From positions 62,001 through 126,000 of the forward strand of contig NZ_JANHDO010000006.1 of assembly GCF_024494575.1 (NCBI RefSeq): DNA of 64,000 bases, given 5' to 3'. Source of the DNA: Halorubrum salinum. Its GTDB lineage: Archaea; Halobacteriota; Halobacteria; Halobacteriales; Haloferacaceae. The position numbers were made by a program, and so were the translations under genes. How positions within the stretch are numbered: position 1 is the stretch's first letter; each line of letters opens with the position of its first letter. This document shows positions 8,884 to 18,200 of this stretch, piece after piece. Under the pieces are notes generated by a model that saw only the letters and a program-made list of their open reading frames with translations, was not told the origin of the DNA and searched no databases.

Positions 8884-9290
8884 GCTGCGTTTAATTAGTA
8901 GGTCGGCCCACAAGCAATTAAAACTGTGCAAGTGCGGCAAGCCGACTGTAGCGGTCGCTGGAGGTCAAAAGATCGGGCAGTGCTCACATCTGAGAACGGT
9001 ACCGGACGTTCCTCTTACCGCTAGAAACACACTCTCGGTCTGTTAACCAACCGTGTTCGCTGTCGTTGTTGGTTACTATCCTGTTTGTATTGGAGCGGTG
9101 GTGTGGCGCTAATCCGTGAGAGCTGTGTCTCGGTTGTGGCTGCGCGCGCAGCGACCGCGGAGCGAGCACGGAGCGGTGGGTGGGGTGGTGGGACGTGGCT
9201 GGATGGTGCGGACACACCGATCAGTGGGTCCCGCTGCGACGATCGGCCATCCACCACAGCGATCGCATGACAAAAAAGGGTGATGTTGGC
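8884..9290. other. Intergenic region
   Basis: No gene is supported in these 407 bases. The left part holds the HalOD1 promoter. A GC-rich stretch (about 9140-9190) has GCGCGCAGCGACCGCGGAGCG-like words similar to the segment at 1180-1325 and a run of GGTGGG words. Open frames here have low-complexity composition. Confidence 0.45.
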
Positions 9291-9611
9291 CTACCTGTCC
9301 CACCACCGGTCGCGCTCGGGGAATCCGACCCGGGCGCGCCGCGTCAGCGCCACCGACACGCGGCCCGCGTACCAGCTTGTGTTCGCGTTGGCCAGCCGGA
9401 CGCGCTCACCTTCATCGATGCGTGGCTGGTCCGATTTTCGCCAGATGGTCACTTTGATCTGGCCGGTGTCATCCGCGAGCAGCCCGACTTGGCTGATGGC
9501 CAAACTTGTGGGCTCCCAGTCGTCGACCCACTCGCCAGCGATGCTCACGGGGCCGCATTCGACGTCGCCGACTGCCTCGATTGGAATGCTGGTTCCGGGC
9601 GCCGTTTGCAC
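9291..9611 (-). CDS. OB-fold single-strand DNA-binding (RPA-like) protein
   Basis: A protein of about 106 residues resembling one OB domain of haloarchaeal RPA/SSB proteins. Signatures are VSIAGEWVDDWEP, QVGLLADDTGQIKVTIW and YAGRVSVAL, and it ends FPERDRWWDR. It would bind single-stranded DNA or RNA. It is much shorter than replication RPA, so it is either a mini-SSB or a domain copy. The start is uncertain. GTG at 9611 fits the domain. GTG at 9662 is also in frame but would lie almost on top of the divergent Lrp promoter. Confidence 0.68.
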   Translation of the reverse strand: MQTAPGTSIPIEAVGDVECGPVSIAGEWVDDWEPTSLAISQVGLLADDTGQIKVTIWRKSDQPRIDEGERVRLANANTSWYAGRVSVALTRRARVGFPERDRWWDR

Positions 9612-9662
9612 CCCGATGGCGCTGGGGTGCCGTTGCTGAAATATTGTGACAGTAACTAACAC

Positions 9663-9669
9663 TCTTATA
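9663..9669 (+). promoter_or_regulatory. TATA box of the Lrp gene
   Basis: TCTTATA at 9663-9669 lies 25-31 bases before the GTG at 9694. This is the normal archaeal distance for leaderless transcription and the reason for choosing that start over the in-frame GTG at 9646. Confidence 0.5.
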
Positions 9670-9693
9670 GGTGGTTCAAATAGAGACGTATCA

Positions 9694-10149
9694 GTGACGT
9701 ACGACAATCTCGACACAGAGCTAGTGAATGCACTACTTGGAAACGGGCGGCAGAGTTTGCGGAGTCTCGCCGAGCAGCTTGATGTCTCTGTGACGACCAT
9801 TTCGAATCACCTAGACGATCTGGAGGAAGCCGGGGCCATTACGGGGTATACACCGATTGTCAACTACGGGCGACTCGGCTATGACGTGACCGCTATTCTC
9901 CAGCTTAAAGTTGAGGGGCCGGGGCTCCCAGATATTACGGAGACACTGCACAACGAATCGCAGACCGTGAGCGTCTACGAAACGACCGGGGACTACGACA
10001 TCATCGCGATTGGGAAATTCCGGGATACAGAAGATATGAACGACCAGATCAAGCGGATCGTGGCCGATGCAGACGTCCAGGAATCGAATACAAGCGTTGT
10101 GTTGAATGCGGTGAAAGAATACGAGCAATTCAGCGTTGCTAACGACTAG
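9694..10149 (+). CDS. Lrp/AsnC family transcriptional regulator
   Basis: A typical haloarchaeal Lrp protein of 151 residues. It has an N-terminal helix-turn-helix ([20 protein letters not shown], then [19 protein letters not shown]) and a C-terminal RAM ligand-binding domain (about 60-145) with [16 protein letters not shown]. Family members form dimers and higher oligomers and respond to amino acids or other small effectors. GTG at 9694 is chosen from the TATA box at 9663-9669. It is divergent from the OB-fold gene. Its effector and targets are unknown. Confidence 0.87.
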   Translation: MTYDNLDTELVNALLGNGRQSLRSLAEQLDVSVTTISNHLDDLEEAGAITGYTPIVNYGRLGYDVTAILQLKVEGPGLPDITETLHNESQTVSVYETTGDYDIIAIGKFRDTEDMNDQIKRIVADADVQESNTSVVLNAVKEYEQFSVAND

Positions 10150-10214
10150 GGTAGTGAGGTAGCAGTTCTCGCAGCCGCGTGGTTGCCAACCAATTGACAT
10201 TCTCCCCGCCTGAA

Positions 10215-11575
10215 CAGTAGTTGCCGAATCAAATCTTGCTCCGTACTAACCACGCCGTTGAGTTTGCGCATTTCACGATCGTAGTGGATTTCGCGGTGAC
10301 AGATGTAGTGAGAGAGCGAGGGAACGCCGCGCTAGCGGCGTTCCCGAGCGATGCCTCTCCGCGATAAGGCGTACTCACCGGTTATCCCGGTCAGATCCGA
10401 GGTGGACTCAGCCGTAGTCTGTCGAGAGAACGAATCTGCGGAAAATCCGCGTTGAGATCAGCGGTGTCTCTGGGACTGTTTCAGCTGAAGCTAACACGTT
10501 GGCTAGCACCCACAGATTGTACAACGAGACCGCGAACAGAAAGTAGAACAGTCGCACCGAGAACGTCGGCGACGACGTTCTCGGGAGGAAATCGCCGAGC
10601 TGTCGATATGACGTTTCGATCCCCCAGCGGCGGCGAAATGCCGCCGCGTACGCGTTCGCTGTCGACGAATCTACGTCCAAACTCGTCACAAACCAGACGT
10701 GCTCGTCTTCGCTTGTGCGGTGCGGAACCGCGAAGACTGAGACATCTACTGATGCCGTTGGTTTGCGATTTCGCTGCATCGTGTACTCGTCAGCAACCGT
10801 CTCAGCGCCGGCGCTGAGACGGTCTTTCATTCCACTACTCGGCCGTGCACGTACGATATAATCGACATCCTGCCGTTCTAACTCTGCGACAACGTGGACT
10901 TGGTAGAATCCACGGTCGAGGTAGACGTGTCGAATAGAGACGTACTGTTTAGCTGTCTCGAGCAAGGAGCGAACGGCGTCGCGCTTGGCGCGAAAGCCGT
11001 TCGCGTCCATCGGGACCACCGCAAGCGTAAATCGCGTGCGAGGAGCGACGATACACAGTGTTGCGAAACAAAACGCTTTGTTCGTTCCGAGATCTGGATA
11101 CGTGGTTAGGACGTGTTCAGTATCGGCAGAGCCGTAGAAGCGCCACTCGTGGAGATCGATGGCAACATCGACGAACGCAGGAAGTCGGCGTTGAGACCGA
11201 AGGACTTCGAACAGTCGATCTCGGACGCCATCGAACTGGTCCGTGATGGCGTCTGCTGAGAGATTACGCAAGTGATACAGCAACGATTTAGCGAGCGAAT
11301 TACGCGCAGTAGCGGTGATATCGACGTGTTCGTCACGATCAAGCTGGAGCGTTTTCCCACCCGTATTTGCGAACTCCTGATCAAAAGCAATCCGAGAGAG
11401 GATTTCTTGGAAATCCTCTCTCGTGTACTTGCCACACGGTTTCACGCCGAATTCGAGCGCTGGAAACAGCAGCGTCGACGCGGCACGGCAGACCTGTTTC
11501 GCCTCAGCTGTCTGGACCATCTGTTGACCAACACAGCCTAGCGTGAAGAGTCTCAGTCAGGTTCGGCAACTACTG
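10215..11575 (-). mobile_element. Complete ISH3-like insertion sequence
   Basis: A 1361-bp element bounded by perfect 14-bp terminal inverted repeats (CAGTAGTTGCCGAA at 10215-10228, its complement at 11562-11575). It is flanked by a 4-bp direct repeat TGAA (10211-10214 and 11576-11579), which I read as the target-site duplication. It carries one transposase gene on the minus strand. Intact ends and target duplication suggest a fairly recent insertion, between the Lrp gene and the winged-helix gene. Confidence 0.85.
10408..11520 (-). CDS. IS transposase (ISH3/IS4-like DDE)
   Basis: A 370-residue DDE transposase. Recognisable blocks are LLYHLRNLSADA, the first catalytic Asp region (FVDVAIDLHEWRFYG), the second (HVYLDRGFY), and the C-terminal RRWGIETSYRQL block containing the catalytic Glu in a Y/R/E-type signature. 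These resemble the ISH3 group of archaeal elements (related to IS4), though the protein is slightly shorter than the ISH3 proteins I recall. It appears full-length with no frameshift and sits entirely within the inverted repeats at 10215 and 11575. Confidence 0.85.
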   Translation of the reverse strand: MVQTAEAKQVCRAASTLLFPALEFGVKPCGKYTREDFQEILSRIAFDQEFANTGGKTLQLDRDEHVDITATARNSLAKSLLYHLRNLSADAITDQFDGVRDRLFEVLRSQRRLPAFVDVAIDLHEWRFYGSADTEHVLTTYPDLGTNKAFCFATLCIVAPRTRFTLAVVPMDANGFRAKRDAVRSLLETAKQYVSIRHVYLDRGFYQVHVVAELERQDVDYIVRARPSSGMKDRLSAGAETVADEYTMQRNRKPTASVDVSVFAVPHRTSEDEHVWFVTSLDVDSSTANAYAAAFRRRWGIETSYRQLGDFLPRTSSPTFSVRLFYFLFAVSLYNLWVLANVLASAETVPETPLISTRIFRRFVLSTDYG

Positions 11576-11667
11576 TGAAGGGCGAGAATTCTCGACCGCG
11601 TTGGGATATTAACGTTCACGGTTAGAAATCTACTCTGGGACGACAAGAGATAGATTATATTGGCTGG

Positions 11668-11680
11668 GAAAATATTATAT
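11668..11680 (+). promoter_or_regulatory. TATA box of the winged-helix gene at 11704
   Basis: An AT-rich element (AAATATTATATTT) lies 24-36 bases before ATG 11704 and fits an archaeal TATA box for a leaderless transcript. The IS ends about 90 bases upstream, so this promoter was not disrupted. Confidence 0.5.
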
Positions 11681-11703
11681 TTCTTCGCCACGTCGTGGTG
11701 GAC

Positions 11704-12243
11704 ATGGCGGACTCTCGCGATGGAGAAGACGAACCAGCATATGTCTCGCGGTGGAAGGACGCAACAACGGGATTCGACCGAGTGCGGTCGGTTTCGTCGT
11801 CTATTGAGGAGCCTCGGACAGCGGGCTGGATCGCTGATGAAGCACATGTCTCTGAGCCGACGACGCGGAACCATCTCGAACGTCTCGTCGACCTCGGTGT
11901 GCTCGTCACCGACGAGTCAGCACGAGGCAAGACGTACTATCCGGACCCGATCTACACGCGCCTGACTGCGATACAGGAGCTCGTCGCAGAGAACTCCGAA
12001 GCTGACCTCACGCAACAGGCAACAGCCATCCAAGCAGATCTCGAGTCCTGGAAAGCGGCGTATGATGTCGAGTCACCGCGGTCGCTTCGTGCATCCGTCA
12101 CGGGAGACGTCTCGGTCGACGACGCCCAACAGCGGCTGCGTATCGCGGCCGATTGGGAGTCCGCACAGTACCAACTCTCGCTGCTTCGGGATGCGATCGA
12201 TCACTACGAGACGTATACTGCCCGTCCACCGGCATCCGCATGA
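11704..12243 (+). CDS. Winged helix-turn-helix protein
   Basis: A 179-residue probable DNA-binding protein. The wHTH (about 25-80) reads TAGWIADEAHVSEPTTRNHLERLVDLGVLVT with a wing near YYPDP. The C-terminal part is a helical domain (ELVAEN to the end). It resembles plasmid-borne haloarchaeal wHTH regulators. ATG 11704 fits the TATA box better than the in-frame GTG at 11695. Its stop overlaps the start of the next gene by 4 bases (ATGA), indicating translational coupling. The pair may form a regulator/partner unit. The target is unknown. Confidence 0.72.
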   Translation: MADSRDGEDEPAYVSRWKDATTGFDRVRSVSSSIEEPRTAGWIADEAHVSEPTTRNHLERLVDLGVLVTDESARGKTYYPDPIYTRLTAIQELVAENSEADLTQQATAIQADLESWKAAYDVESPRSLRASVTGDVSVDDAQQRLRIAADWESAQYQLSLLRDAIDHYETYTARPPASA

Positions 12244-12800
12244 CCAGCGCGGGCGACGATGATGACGGAAGTGAGCAGCCGACCGTCGATAATGCGTTCG
12301 GCCGCCAGCCACAGCGGCCGGATGGCGGGTGGGAGTCGCCGCAGGAAGCCGTTGAGAAGCGTCACCGGATTCTGCGCTCGCTGCGCGAGCAACTCGAACA
12401 CCATCCAGCCATCAATTCCGCGTGGGGGAGCCCGGACGGTCAGTATGCTGAAATTGAGGCGGACGTCGACCCAGCACAGTTGGGGCGCGATGGTGAATCG
12501 GCATCGCTACGGGTGACGTGGCAGCCGAATCCTCACCTTCCACCGGAGACGAGTCTCGACGACCGCCGTCGGACATCACTCATGTCGAACTTCAAAATCC
12601 ACTATAGCGAGGCGTCGGGATTCGACTGCGGCGTCCATCTCGAACCGAATCCCCACGTCAACGGCCACCTCCACTATCAGGAGCGGGCGTCACCAACCGA
12701 CGAGTACGACTACGACGAAGTATCGCTTGTAGCGACAGCGCCGGTCGGTGTTCTCTGGGAGGCCCTCGAACTCATCGCGGATCGGCTTCAGCAGGCCTGA
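12240..12800 (+). CDS. Hypothetical protein coupled to wHTH gene
   Basis: An acidic protein of 186 residues with no recognised family. A disordered N-terminus (about 1-30) precedes a mixed alpha/beta domain with VTWQPNPHLPPETSL, FKIHYSEASGFDCGVHLEPN and a C-terminal helix (VGVLWEALELIADRLQ). The start at the ATGA overlap is chosen over an upstream in-frame ATG. The tight coupling suggests its product works with, or is controlled by, the wHTH protein. Confidence 0.6.
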   Translation: MTSAGDDDDGSEQPTVDNAFGRQPQRPDGGWESPQEAVEKRHRILRSLREQLEHHPAINSAWGSPDGQYAEIEADVDPAQLGRDGESASLRVTWQPNPHLPPETSLDDRRRTSLMSNFKIHYSEASGFDCGVHLEPNPHVNGHLHYQERASPTDEYDYDEVSLVATAPVGVLWEALELIADRLQQA

Positions 12801-12822
12801 GTTGGGTACCGCGGTTCGAGAA

Positions 12823-12921
12823 TCAAGGAGTTCCCAGCACGAGTACTGGGCGCCCTTTCTCCGAGAGCGGGTCGGTCACCCACACGATGTCACCGCGTTC
12901 CAGATCTTCGAACGCAGTCAC
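12823..12921 (-). pseudogene. Truncated PemK/MazF-like toxin remnant
   Basis: A GTG start overlaps the stop of the MarR-like gene (GTGA). It opens a frame encoding 32 residues beginning MTAFEDLERGDIVW and ending RPVLVLGTP before a TGA at 12823-12825. This matches my recollection of the start of PemK-like proteins that follow MarR-like genes in haloarchaea, where the full protein is about 110-130 residues. Everything after the first beta hairpin is missing, and I found no continuation in the other frames. The toxin is probably dead. Confidence 0.6.
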
Positions 12922-13277
12922 TGCACGTCCTCCAACTCCTCTGTCTGGAGGTTTTCGAGCCGCTCCTCACCGTACTGATCATCCGCCCGCTCGTGGTGTC
13001 GATGCAGTTGGTAGGCAGACTGGAGCCGTTCCTCATCGTTCGTGATTGCCCAGTACGGGCGCTTGTGCCGCACGAGTCCGCGTTCCTTCAGGCGCGAGAG
13101 GAGCGCGCTGACAGCGTCGGTCTCCAAGCCAAGTCGCTCGGCGATCGTCGCCGCCTTCCACGCACGGTCATCGTGCTCGTCGAGGAACAGCACGATCCGC
13201 TCGGTATCATTCCGCTCCTCGAACTCATCGGGGTCGGCGTCCTCGAACTCATCGATATCGATGGTGCCGCTTGACAT
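12918..13277 (-). CDS. MarR-like winged-helix protein, antitoxin-like
   Basis: A 119-residue wHTH protein. An acidic N-terminus (1-25) precedes the helix-turn-helix KAATIAERLGLETDAVSALL and recognition region SRLKERGLVRHKRPYW. The C-terminus is an acidic helix (DQYGEERLENLQTEELED). Proteins like this commonly precede PemK-like genes on haloarchaeal plasmids and probably repress the operon or neutralise the toxin. Here the downstream toxin is truncated (12823-12921), so the gene is either an orphan antitoxin or an independent regulator. Confidence 0.7.
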   Translation of the reverse strand: MSSGTIDIDEFEDADPDEFEERNDTERIVLFLDEHDDRAWKAATIAERLGLETDAVSALLSRLKERGLVRHKRPYWAITNDEERLQSAYQLHRHHERADDQYGEERLENLQTEELEDVQ

Positions 13278-13360
13278 AGACTACTGTTGGAACTGTTGGG
13301 ACATAGCTGTTTGGTGTGTTTGTTATTTGGGGTAGTGAGTTTCCGTACCGAGAGATGGAA

Positions 13361-13696
13361 TCACTCCGCTGGCGCCGCGACGAGATGCTCCTCGAGGTCG
13401 CGCGTCCAGTACGTCGCGAGCCCGTCCGGACTACAACGGGCGCACAGCTGCAACGAGCCTTCCAGATGCCCCAGTTCCACGCGGAACCGGGTCAGTGCTG
13501 CGAGCGTGTCGACGACCAGCCCACAGCCGGCACAGGCGACGTGATCGCGCTCGTCGGGATCCGGCTCCGTCTGGATCGCGCAGTCGACACAGATCGGGTG
13601 GGTGACCCGCTTGTCTTGGCCCCAGGTGTGGGCCGCGCCAGTCTCGGTACCGGGCGGCGCGTCGCAGAACGCACAGCCAGTGAGCGTCTGCTGCAT
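13361..13696 (-). CDS. Small zinc-finger-like protein
   Basis: A 111-residue protein with four CxxC-type pairs: CAFC near residue 8, CVDC near 38, CAGC near 55 and CARC near 87. This suggests one or two zinc ribbons. Its ATG overlaps the stop of the upstream gene (TGATG at 13694-13698). Cys-pair proteins of this sort are common on haloarchaeal plasmids, and their function is unknown. A long open frame extends further upstream to 14164, but its composition (Arg/Pro/Gly runs) is that of a shadow frame. Confidence 0.68.
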   Translation of the reverse strand: MQQTLTGCAFCDAPPGTETGAAHTWGQDKRVTHPICVDCAIQTEPDPDERDHVACAGCGLVVDTLAALTRFRVELGHLEGSLQLCARCSPDGLATYWTRDLEEHLVAAPAE

Positions 13697-13986
13697 CACT
13701 TTCCCTCCGCGTCGGCGTCGCGGCTGGCCGTCCAGCCACGGTGGAAGACAGCTAACTGTGTCGATGAGTCGAACACGGTACCGCTCGGCTCGTGAACCAG
13801 AACTTGGTCCTCGGGAACCGCAGTGACGATGTCCGCCTCGACGAGGTTGCTGACCAGGTTCTGGGCCGTCGTGTCGTCGATGTCCGCCGTGTCGCCGCCG
13901 GCGGCGTCGCGGTCTTGGGCGAGCAGTTCTTTCTCGAACTGTTCGTAGTCGCGACTCGTGTCGTCGTGAGGATCGGGACCAGGCAT
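13696..13986 (-). CDS. Hypothetical acidic protein
   Basis: A 96-residue acidic protein translationally coupled to the zinc-finger gene that follows. The first half looks disordered and helical (YEQFEKELLAQDRD). The second half is beta-rich (VHEPSGTVFDSSTQLAVFH). No family is recognised. Together with 13361-13696 it forms a two-gene plasmid-type unit. Confidence 0.6.
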   Translation of the reverse strand: MPGPDPHDDTSRDYEQFEKELLAQDRDAAGGDTADIDDTTAQNLVSNLVEADIVTAVPEDQVLVHEPSGTVFDSSTQLAVFHRGWTASRDADAEGK

Positions 13987-14204
13987 GGTGAGTCACGCAG
14001 CGCCCGCTATTGCGCGCTGCACGCCTTCCGGCGCCGACAAACAACTCATAGCGTACAGATTCGGTACCTCCTCGGATTGCCCGGCCGCCAGGATACACTA
14101 ACTCGAGGAGTCGGGCGGAGGGTGGGGGCAAGGGAGTGGATCCACCCCCAGCGTTAACCAACACCGTGTCGGTATCGACCGAGAATGTTGGTTAAGTCTA
14201 GCTG

Positions 14205-14645
14205 CTACGGCGTTCGGAGCTCTCGAACTGGCTTCACGACGAAGATGTCTGGGCCGCTGGCTGCTCCTTCACCTGACCGCTCCGCCGCCGTCGACGCCGA
14301 CCGCGAGAGCTGGGTGATGAGCTCGTCGCGAACGGCTCGTCGAGGGATGGTGGTCTCGTGCCAGCCCATCCGGTCGTCGAAGTGCCGTTTCTGGAACTGC
14401 TCGCCGACGTCGTCGGCGGCGACGTACTGCGTCCGCGTCGACCGGCCGATCTGGTGGGCGACGAAGACGGCGCCCACGGCCTCGTGTGTGAGCTCGACGA
14501 GAGCACACTCCACGAGGGCGACGACCGACGCGTGATCCCGGTCGGTCGGAACCGTCACTTCGAGGTCTGCCCACGGCGCCTGACCGTCGGGGGTACTTGT
14601 CGCTTGATGCGCTGCTCCTCTCTTGCTGCGTTGTTCCGAAGCCAT
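14205..14645 (-). CDS. Hypothetical protein
   Basis: A 146-residue protein without a recognised family. A disordered N-terminus (about 1-25) is followed by an alpha/beta core (VALVECALVELTHEAVGAVFVAHQIG) and a Ser/Ala/Glu-rich tail. The frame is consistently acidic with haloarchaeal composition, while overlapping frames are Arg/Ser-rich, so this is the coding one. Its neighbours at 13361-13986 run in the same direction 218 bases downstream. Confidence 0.55.
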   Translation of the reverse strand: MASEQRSKRGAAHQATSTPDGQAPWADLEVTVPTDRDHASVVALVECALVELTHEAVGAVFVAHQIGRSTRTQYVAADDVGEQFQKRHFDDRMGWHETTIPRRAVRDELITQLSRSASTAAERSGEGAASGPDIFVVKPVRELRTP

Positions 14646-15247
14646 CGTCTATCGGGGGCACGTGATGCGCCCCGCCACCCCCTCGCGGGGGCAACAGACC
14701 CCACCGAAACGCACCCGTTAACCCTATGCGCTAATTCTGATACTTCCGTAGTTCCGCTACCCCTGTGACGGCCCCTCGGCCTGAGAGAGCCGGTGGCCTT
14801 CGCACATTGCATATCGCCTCTTTCTTTGGACGGAAACCGCGATATGAAAGGCGAAATAACGAGCTCAAATCGTAGAAGAACCCCGTCGGGACGATTTGAG
14901 CGCGTAGAAAGTACCTCGACGAGTTCCAGGATAATACTGTGATTTGAAAAATTGCTCGACGGCGGGGTAACAAAGGAGATTACGGACGTATCTGAATACT
15001 TTGGAACCGTTGCTTCACCGGGTCTGAATCTCTCGAGGTTCTTCGGCTTGGCACTTCGAATCTCGAAATCCCCCCTATTCCACCGGTTTCGGTCGTGTTA
15101 GGTGCTGAAAATAGCTCGACGGGAATCAGAAGTATCTGGTTCTGGTCTAAAGCCTAACTCTCGGTTATCTGAAAGACGTCTGGCTCTGTGAAATCGCTAA
15201 AATAAATTCAGATGGGGTGGTTCTTGTAGTCAATTTAAACAAGGATG
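14646..15247. other. Intergenic region
   Basis: A 602-base gap between the hypothetical gene at 14205 and the end of the STAND gene. No gene is supported. The right half (about 14830-15240) is lower in GC than the left. I see no clear inverted repeat, promoter or RNA gene. Its position before a block of plasmid genes leaves room for a replication or transfer site, but nothing in the sequence shows one. Confidence 0.4.
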
Positions 15248-18200
15248 TTAGCGTGAATCGTCTTCACTGAGGTAGCTGTCAAGAAACTCTTTATCTATCT
15301 CGTACCCGGCTGCTGCGAATCGGTTTGCGACCTTGTACGCATGGGATCCTGGTTCATCCCCTGCGTGGATGGCGTTTGTATACAGCGTCTCTCGCATCTC
15401 GTCTTTGCTTGAACGGGCAACATTGTGCCATTCTCCATCAGGGACCGCTTCAATAACAGCGTGGTAAACGGATATCGCTGCAGCAGGGTAGGTAGCTGAC
15501 TGTTCGCCTAACCATTCCTCAAAAATCCGCACATGCGGGGCTTGATGAACGAGGAAAGGAGCAGTCCGCTCCACAAGGTCCTGTTCGTCCTCCAGACTGG
15601 TTGCATCAGTGTGTTGAAGACATTGAAGGAAATATCTGAATTCTTGATGGTACTCGGCGGCATCTTCGATATCGGTTATTTCACTTTCGACTTGACCAAG
15701 TCGCCACTGCCAGAGCCCACGGATCGCGTCCCAGTGATCGTCGAGCGGGCTGTCCTCGTTATCAAGAACTTGTGAGAATGCATCGGCCACGTTTGCTGTT
15801 GTCTCCGAATGCATCATATCATAGAATTGCCGTATTAAACTCTCATCGTCGTCAAGTGATTCGTCTTCAACGACATACGCCATACCAATATGGGACGCTG
15901 TCGTCGCTGCAGTAATCCATCCCTCATCAGACTCATCTTCGGCCAGCAAATCTAATGCATGCCTGTAGAACGGCCGTAGCTCCGAGAATGCTGGTTGAAG
16001 GAGTGGGTTACCTCTAGTGTACCCGTTCCACACTGCCGAAAACAGCTGCTTCGCCTCGTTTTCATCGCCTCTTGGAAAGAGGTCGTCCAAATGTGACTGA
16101 ATCAGATCTTTATCTGCTGCCCAGAACGTCTGGAAATGCCTGCCCAAAGCCGTCCGCACCGGGACAGCGCTATCTTCAATTATCCTTGTCTGGATTGCTC
16201 CTCGGAGAGGCTCATCTAACCCATCGTCACCTAAACAATCGTTTTGATCCTTCCACCATATATAACTGACAACTGCACCGACCCCGTTTCTCCGTACTTC
16301 CTCTTCAGGGTCACCGACGCCACCTTTCCAACTATGCGGCTGTTCTTCAATTGTCTCAAGACCGACCTCCGTGAGCAAATGAACCAACAGCCCCTCAACG
16401 CGGACTAAGTACTTCCTGGGGAAATCAGTCTGGTCTGACTGGATACCCTCTCGGAGAAGCCGGACAATCGAGGTACGGCACCGAGACGGCCACTGACTGG
16501 GTTCATCTGTCACCGTCTCGCAAAACGACAGGACTGGCTGCCAGGAGAACCGCCCATCGTTCTGTAGCGCCTCAGCAAGCCCGTCCAGAACGACATCCGC
16601 GTACTGTGGCTTCGCATCTTCCAGAATACTGATTCTCTCTGCGTACGAAGCTGGCTGCTCCTTAACCAACTGAGAGAGCTGTTTGGCGAACCCCCAGTGA
16701 CTGATCTCTACCCGCTCATCATCATCGAAAGACCACGATTGGTCTTCAGACGGTTTCCAGTCCACACACATCTGTAGGACTGTTTCAGCGGACCAAGTAC
16801 GAAGCGTCTCGAGATCTTCCGGTCCTCGTTCATCCACAAAACCACCACGGACCGATGGTGTATACGGCTCGGACGCAGTCCTTTCTGGAACCCCGTATTT
16901 TTCGACTAAGAAGTCAATATACTCCTGCTGATCAGCTGAGACTTCCCCATCAAGGAGATACATGCGTTTCAATCGCCACCGCTCCACACGCTCCTGTACA
17001 ATTTCGTCTTCAGACTGCTCACGATCTGGCGCTTCGTGGGCCGCCCGGTCCTCAATCCACTGTCTATCCTGTGGCCCTTCACGGAGTACCTTGTAAACCT
17101 GATTCTGCTGGCCGTCGTCGAGAGAGGAAAACGCGGTTTCTACCAGTCTATAGAAATCATACTGGATATTATCATCGTCGTAGTTTGTCTCCTCTCCTAA
17201 CTCATCGGCAACGAGGTCTTGATATGAATCAGGGTGCTGACTGAGGAGAAACAAGCCGATACGCCGGAACGCAGGAATAGGGTCCTCTAGATATGATGTG
17301 ATCAAATCTTCCCGACTATCTTCGTTTGGATCAGCACTAACCCACTGGTTGGCAGCGAGGCTCAGATACGTGAAGAGGATATGCTTCCGTTCACCGGAAT
17401 TGTTCTCACCGTAATCAAGGTCTGGTATCGGGGTTCGGCTAGCTACTGATTCATAAACCGGCTCTCCTTCAGGATCTGTTCCGGCATCCAAGATCCTTCT
17501 TAATGCCTCATCTAATGCATTGAGGAACTCGTGGCCACACGCCTCAACAAAGATCTCACGTGTCTCCTGAAACAGCTCGTGGAGTTCATACTGTTCGAAC
17601 TGCTCGTCCTGCTGCCAGTCGAGGTCGGCATCGCGTTGTGGTGCCCGAAGTACACCGCCTAACACGGTCACTGCGGCCTCTATCTCGCCATGTTCAACCA
17701 AATGCTGGATTAGTTGTATCGCATAGAAGTCCAATTGGTGGAACGACTCTGACTCTGAGACCCACGACTCGATAATAGCAGCTGTCTCAGCCGCTGCATC
17801 CGCCGGCAGATCGCCTGCGATGCTGATTAGCCACCGTCGCGTGTTCGGATCTTCGCTGTCGAGATTAGTAATAACCTTGACCACAAAGTCCGGGTGAACG
17901 TCGATGATGCTGGACAGGTACTGCATGTGAGGGATATCTGGATCAGCGAAGACTTCTTGATCGTAGAGTTGTTCGGCCCACGATTGATCGACTTTCTCGT
18001 CGAAAAAGTACCGTGCAAGCGGCTCTCGATCCTCCAAGTTAGACAGCACCGTCGACACGACGGTTTCCGGTACATCATCTGTCGGCCACGCTTTGAGCTC
18101 GTCAAGAAGAACAGTCGCCGTATAGAACGGCAATCCATCCTCTCCTAATGCTCTTTCCAGAAAACCAGCTACGCTCTGCTGTTGCTCCTGCAACTCGATC

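Noticed and set aside
9180-9659. Plus-strand frame opposite the OB-fold gene
   Set aside because: The minus-strand product matches the RPA-like OB pattern, while this frame has no recognisable signature.
13697-14164. Long upstream extension of the zinc-finger frame
   Set aside because: Residues are Arg/Gly/Pro-rich and overlap the acidic gene at 13696-13986, which has normal haloarchaeal composition. The TGATG junction at 13694 explains the real start.
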